Assembly: GCF_900187975.1 (NCBI RefSeq)
Contig: NZ_FZPC01000003.1
Coordinates: forward strand, 215,389 to 279,388
Source: Pseudomonas delhiensis
GTDB taxonomy: Bacteria; Pseudomonadota; Gammaproteobacteria; Pseudomonadales; Pseudomonadaceae
DNA: 64,000 bases
Direction of reading: 5' to 3'
The notes under the pieces were generated by a model. That model was not told the origin of the DNA. It did not search any database and saw nothing but the letters and a program-made list of their open reading frames with translations. This document shows positions 61,903-64,000 of the stretch, piece after piece. Numbering within the stretch: position 1 is the stretch's first letter; each line of letters starts with the position of its first letter. The position numbers and the translations under genes were made by a program.

Positions 61903-61905
61903 GCC

Positions 61906-62919
61906 ATGCTGATCCGTATTGCCCGACCCTCCGATTGCCACGAATCGGAAGTCACTCCCGAAGCCCTCTACCTTTCCCGCCGCCGTTTCCTCGCCGCCAG
62001 CGCGGCAGGTGCCGCCCTTGCCGGCCTGCCGGCCATGGGGTTGGCCGAGCCTTCCCGCTATGCCGATGTCGAGGCCGCGGCCAGCACGCCGGGCTGGTTC
62101 AGCGAAAAGCTCCCCTCGACCAAATGGGATGCCGTCACCGTGCAGGGGGAGAGCATCACCCCCTTCAAGGATGCGACCACCTACAACAACTTCTATGAGT
62201 TCGGCCCGGACAAGGGCGACCCGGCCGCCAACGCCGGCGCGCTGAAGACCGAACCCTGGTCGGTGGTGATCGATGGCGAGGTGGCGAAGCCCGGCAAGTA
62301 CGCCCTCGAGGACTTCATCAAGCCCTACCGCCTGGAAGAGCGCATCTATCGCCTGCGCTGCGTGGAGGCCTGGTCCATGGTCATCCCCTGGATCGGCTTC
62401 CCGCTGTCGGAGCTGATCAAGCGCGTCGAGCCGACGGGCAATGCCAGGTACCTGCGCTTCGAGACCCTGGTCGACCGCGAGCGCATGCCCGGCGTGCAAT
62501 CCAACTTCGCCCTGATCGACTGGCCCTACGTGGAAGGGTTGCGGATGGATGAGGCCATGCACCCCCTGGCGATTCTGGTCGTGGGCATGTATGGCCGCGT
62601 CCTGGCCAACCAGAACGGCGCGCCGCTGCGCCTGATCGTGCCCTGGAAGTACGGCTTCAAGGGCGCCAAGTCGATCATCCGCATCAGCTTCGTCGCCGAG
62701 CAGCCGAAGACCACCTGGGAAAGCCTGGCGCCCGACGAGTATGGCTTCTACGCCAACGTCAACCCGACGGTGGACCACCCGCGCTGGAGCCAGGCCCGCG
62801 AGCGGCGCCTGCCCAGTGGACTATTCAGCCCCAACGTTCGTCCCACCCTCATGTTCAACGGCTACGCCGACGAAGTGGCCTCGCTGTACGCGGGGATGGA
62901 CCTGAGGAAGAACTACTGA
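61906..62919 (+). CDS. msrP: Methionine sulfoxide reductase catalytic subunit MsrP
   Basis: Periplasmic molybdopterin enzyme that repairs oxidised methionine in envelope proteins. The 337-residue protein has a twin-arginine signal ([18 protein letters not shown]), the cofactor-binding core [14 protein letters not shown] and the molybdenum cysteine in [29 protein letters not shown] is also characteristic of the YedY/MsrP family. It is coupled to msrQ by a one-base overlap. Confidence 0.96.
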   Translation: MLIRIARPSDCHESEVTPEALYLSRRRFLAASAAGAALAGLPAMGLAEPSRYADVEAAASTPGWFSEKLPSTKWDAVTVQGESITPFKDATTYNNFYEFGPDKGDPAANAGALKTEPWSVVIDGEVAKPGKYALEDFIKPYRLEERIYRLRCVEAWSMVIPWIGFPLSELIKRVEPTGNARYLRFETLVDRERMPGVQSNFALIDWPYVEGLRMDEAMHPLAILVVGMYGRVLANQNGAPLRLIVPWKYGFKGAKSIIRISFVAEQPKTTWESLAPDEYGFYANVNPTVDHPRWSQARERRLPSGLFSPNVRPTLMFNGYADEVASLYAGMDLRKNY

Positions 62920-63533
62920 TGCAGATGCGCAATCCCGTGTGGCGCGCCAGCGTATTCCTGCTGGCGCTGTCGCTGCCGCTCTACTGGCTCTACCAGGCCT
63001 GGGCCTTCGCCCTGGGGCCGGACCCGGGCAAGGCGCTGGTGGACAACCTGGGGCAGGGCGGCCTGGTCCTGTTGCTGCTGACCCTGGCCATGACCCCGCT
63101 GCAGAAGCTGACGCGCTGGAACGGCTGGATCCTGGTGCGCCGGCAGCTCGGCCTGTGGTGCTTCACCTATATATGCCTGCACCTGTGCGCCTATTGCGTG
63201 TTCATCCTCGGCCTGGACTGGGCGCAGCTGGGCGTCGAATTGCGCAAGCGGCCCTACATCATCGTCGGCACCCTGGGTCTTCTCTGCCTGCTGCCCCTGG
63301 CGCTGACTTCCAACAAATACAGCATGCGCAAACTGGGCAGCGGCTGGAAGAAACTGCACCGGCTGGTCTATCTCATCCTCGCCCTTGGCCTGCTGCATAT
63401 GCTGTGGGTCGTGCGTTCGGACCTCGAGCGCTGGTCGTTGTATGCCGCCGTGGGCGTATTCCTGCTGTTGCTGCGCCTGCCGCCGGTGGCGCGGCAACTG
63501 CCGGCGCTGCGAGCCCGTTTCGCATCGCGCTGA
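62919..63533 (+). CDS. msrQ: Haem-containing membrane subunit MsrQ
   Basis: Passes electrons from the respiratory chain to MsrP. The 204-residue integral membrane protein has about six helices of the ferric-reductase-like fold, with candidate haem histidines in [17 protein letters not shown] and [10 protein letters not shown]. Starts at ATG 62919 overlapping the msrP stop (TGATG). Confidence 0.95.
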   Translation: MQMRNPVWRASVFLLALSLPLYWLYQAWAFALGPDPGKALVDNLGQGGLVLLLLTLAMTPLQKLTRWNGWILVRRQLGLWCFTYICLHLCAYCVFILGLDWAQLGVELRKRPYIIVGTLGLLCLLPLALTSNKYSMRKLGSGWKKLHRLVYLILALGLLHMLWVVRSDLERWSLYAAVGVFLLLLRLPPVARQLPALRARFASR

Positions 63534-63552
63534 AGATTCTTTCAGAAAAGTG

Positions 63553-63580
63553 TTGACGGGCCTTCTGAAGTCCCTATAAT
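63553..63580 (+). promoter_or_regulatory. rRNA operon promoter 1
   Basis: TTGACG (63553-63558) and TATAAT (63575-63580) 16 bases apart, followed by a GCGC discriminator typical of stringently controlled rRNA promoters. Confidence 0.88.
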
Positions 63581-63739
63581 GCGCACCACTCCCAGCGACG
63601 AAGCGCTGAAAGAGCTTGAAAATCAAGCACTTAAGTAGGCTAGAAGTTGGGGGTGGTGGTCAGGCGGGTGATTCACTTGCCGCCTTTGGGTTCGACAACT
63701 GCTCCGGCAGCGGGCCGAAAAGGAAGATCGCCGGGGTGC

Positions 63740-63767
63740 TTGACAGCGAATTTGAACGCTGTAGAAT
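63740..63767 (+). promoter_or_regulatory. rRNA operon promoter 2
   Basis: A perfect TTGACA (63740-63745) and TAGAAT (63762-63767) with a 16-base spacer. Confidence 0.85.
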
Positions 63768-63847
63768 TCGCCTCCCGCTGACGAGAAGCTTCGGCCGATC
63801 GAAAGCGCAAGCGGTTGAGTAGGAACGAAAAATTCTGAAAATAACGC

Positions 63848-63875
63848 TTGACGGAATAAGAGGTTGGCGTAGAAT
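63848..63875 (+). promoter_or_regulatory. rRNA operon promoter 3
   Basis: TTGACG (63848-63853) and TAGAAT (63870-63875) with a 16-base spacer and a GCGCGG discriminator. Confidence 0.85.
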
Positions 63876-63885
63876 GCGCGGCCTC

Positions 63886-63922
63886 GGTTGAGACGAAAGA
63901 ATCAACCAACTGCTCTTTAACA
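63886..63922 (+). promoter_or_regulatory. rRNA antitermination signals (boxB-like hairpin and boxA)
   Basis: GGTTGA (63886-63891) and TCAACC (63902-63907) form a boxB-like stem; TGCTCTTTAACA (63911-63922) is boxA. The rest of the leader to 64000 has the usual pre-16S sequence; the mature 16S start (GAACTGAAGAGTTTGATC-like) is not reached. Confidence 0.85.
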
Positions 63923-64000
63923 AGTTGAATCAAGCAATTCGTGTGGGTGCTTGTGAGCTAAGACTGGTGATCGCAAGATTATCAGCATCACAAGTAACAC

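Noticed and set aside
63923..64000. Start of 16S rRNA
   Set aside because: Only leader sequence is visible; the mature 16S 5' end motif is not reached before the window ends.

Overview
The window is a stretch of a Pseudomonas chromosome, most likely from the P. aeruginosa-related side of the genus. The evidence is high GC, strongly GC-ending codons and a gene order I recognise as Pseudomonas: ftsH-folP-glmM-tpiA-secG-tRNAs-rimP-nusA-infB-rbfA-truB-rpsO-pnp, then acs, pgi, panDCB, folK, pcnB, crcZ, cbrBA, gluQ, dksA, sfsA, the phu haem locus with prrF sRNAs, mrcB, ilvIHC, pssA, msrPQ and the head of an rRNA operon. I see no prophage, insertion sequence, CRISPR array or obvious island; it is mostly core chromosome.

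Layout: 1-14008 (+ strand) is the folate, cell-wall and translation cluster with tRNA-Leu(GAG) and initiator tRNA-fMet. 14054-24630 holds less-studied genes: a zinc-finger membrane protein, BON and CsbD stress proteins, a rhomboid protease, two DUF2845 proteins, an AsmA-like DUF748 protein with a long Ala-Gln repeat, an orphan LuxR-type regulator, a thiolase and a DUF2236 protein. 24725-33008 (- strand) is central metabolism: acetyl-CoA synthetase, phosphoglucose isomerase, pantothenate and folate synthesis, and poly(A) polymerase.

33235-39840 (- strand) is the catabolite-control block. CbrA senses, CbrB activates, and CbrB plus sigma-54 drive the decoy sRNA CrcZ from a promoter with a visible binding site. 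A 58-residue ORF (cbrX) overlaps cbrA; gluQ and dksA lie upstream. 41916-50868 is iron and haem: a Rieske protein, receptor phuR, divergent phuSTUVW, the tandem Fur-controlled prrF1/prrF2 sRNAs and the cAMP-binding protein CbpA.

50976-57193 carries a TfoX-C protein, a kinase/P-loop fusion, PBP1b and small envelope proteins. 57596-63533 carries branched-chain amino acid synthesis, phosphatidylserine synthase and the periplasmic methionine sulfoxide reductase pair. The last 470 bases hold three rRNA promoters and a boxA; the 16S gene itself would begin beyond the window.

I found no clearly new multi-gene system. The best leads are a C-terminal helical domain apparently shared by the rhomboid protease and the nearby zinc-finger membrane protein, the compact CrcZ control region, a possible branched-chain leader peptide before ilvI, a hairpin sequestering the msrP ribosome-binding site, and heptad-periodic repeats that build an rpsO-pnp hairpin.
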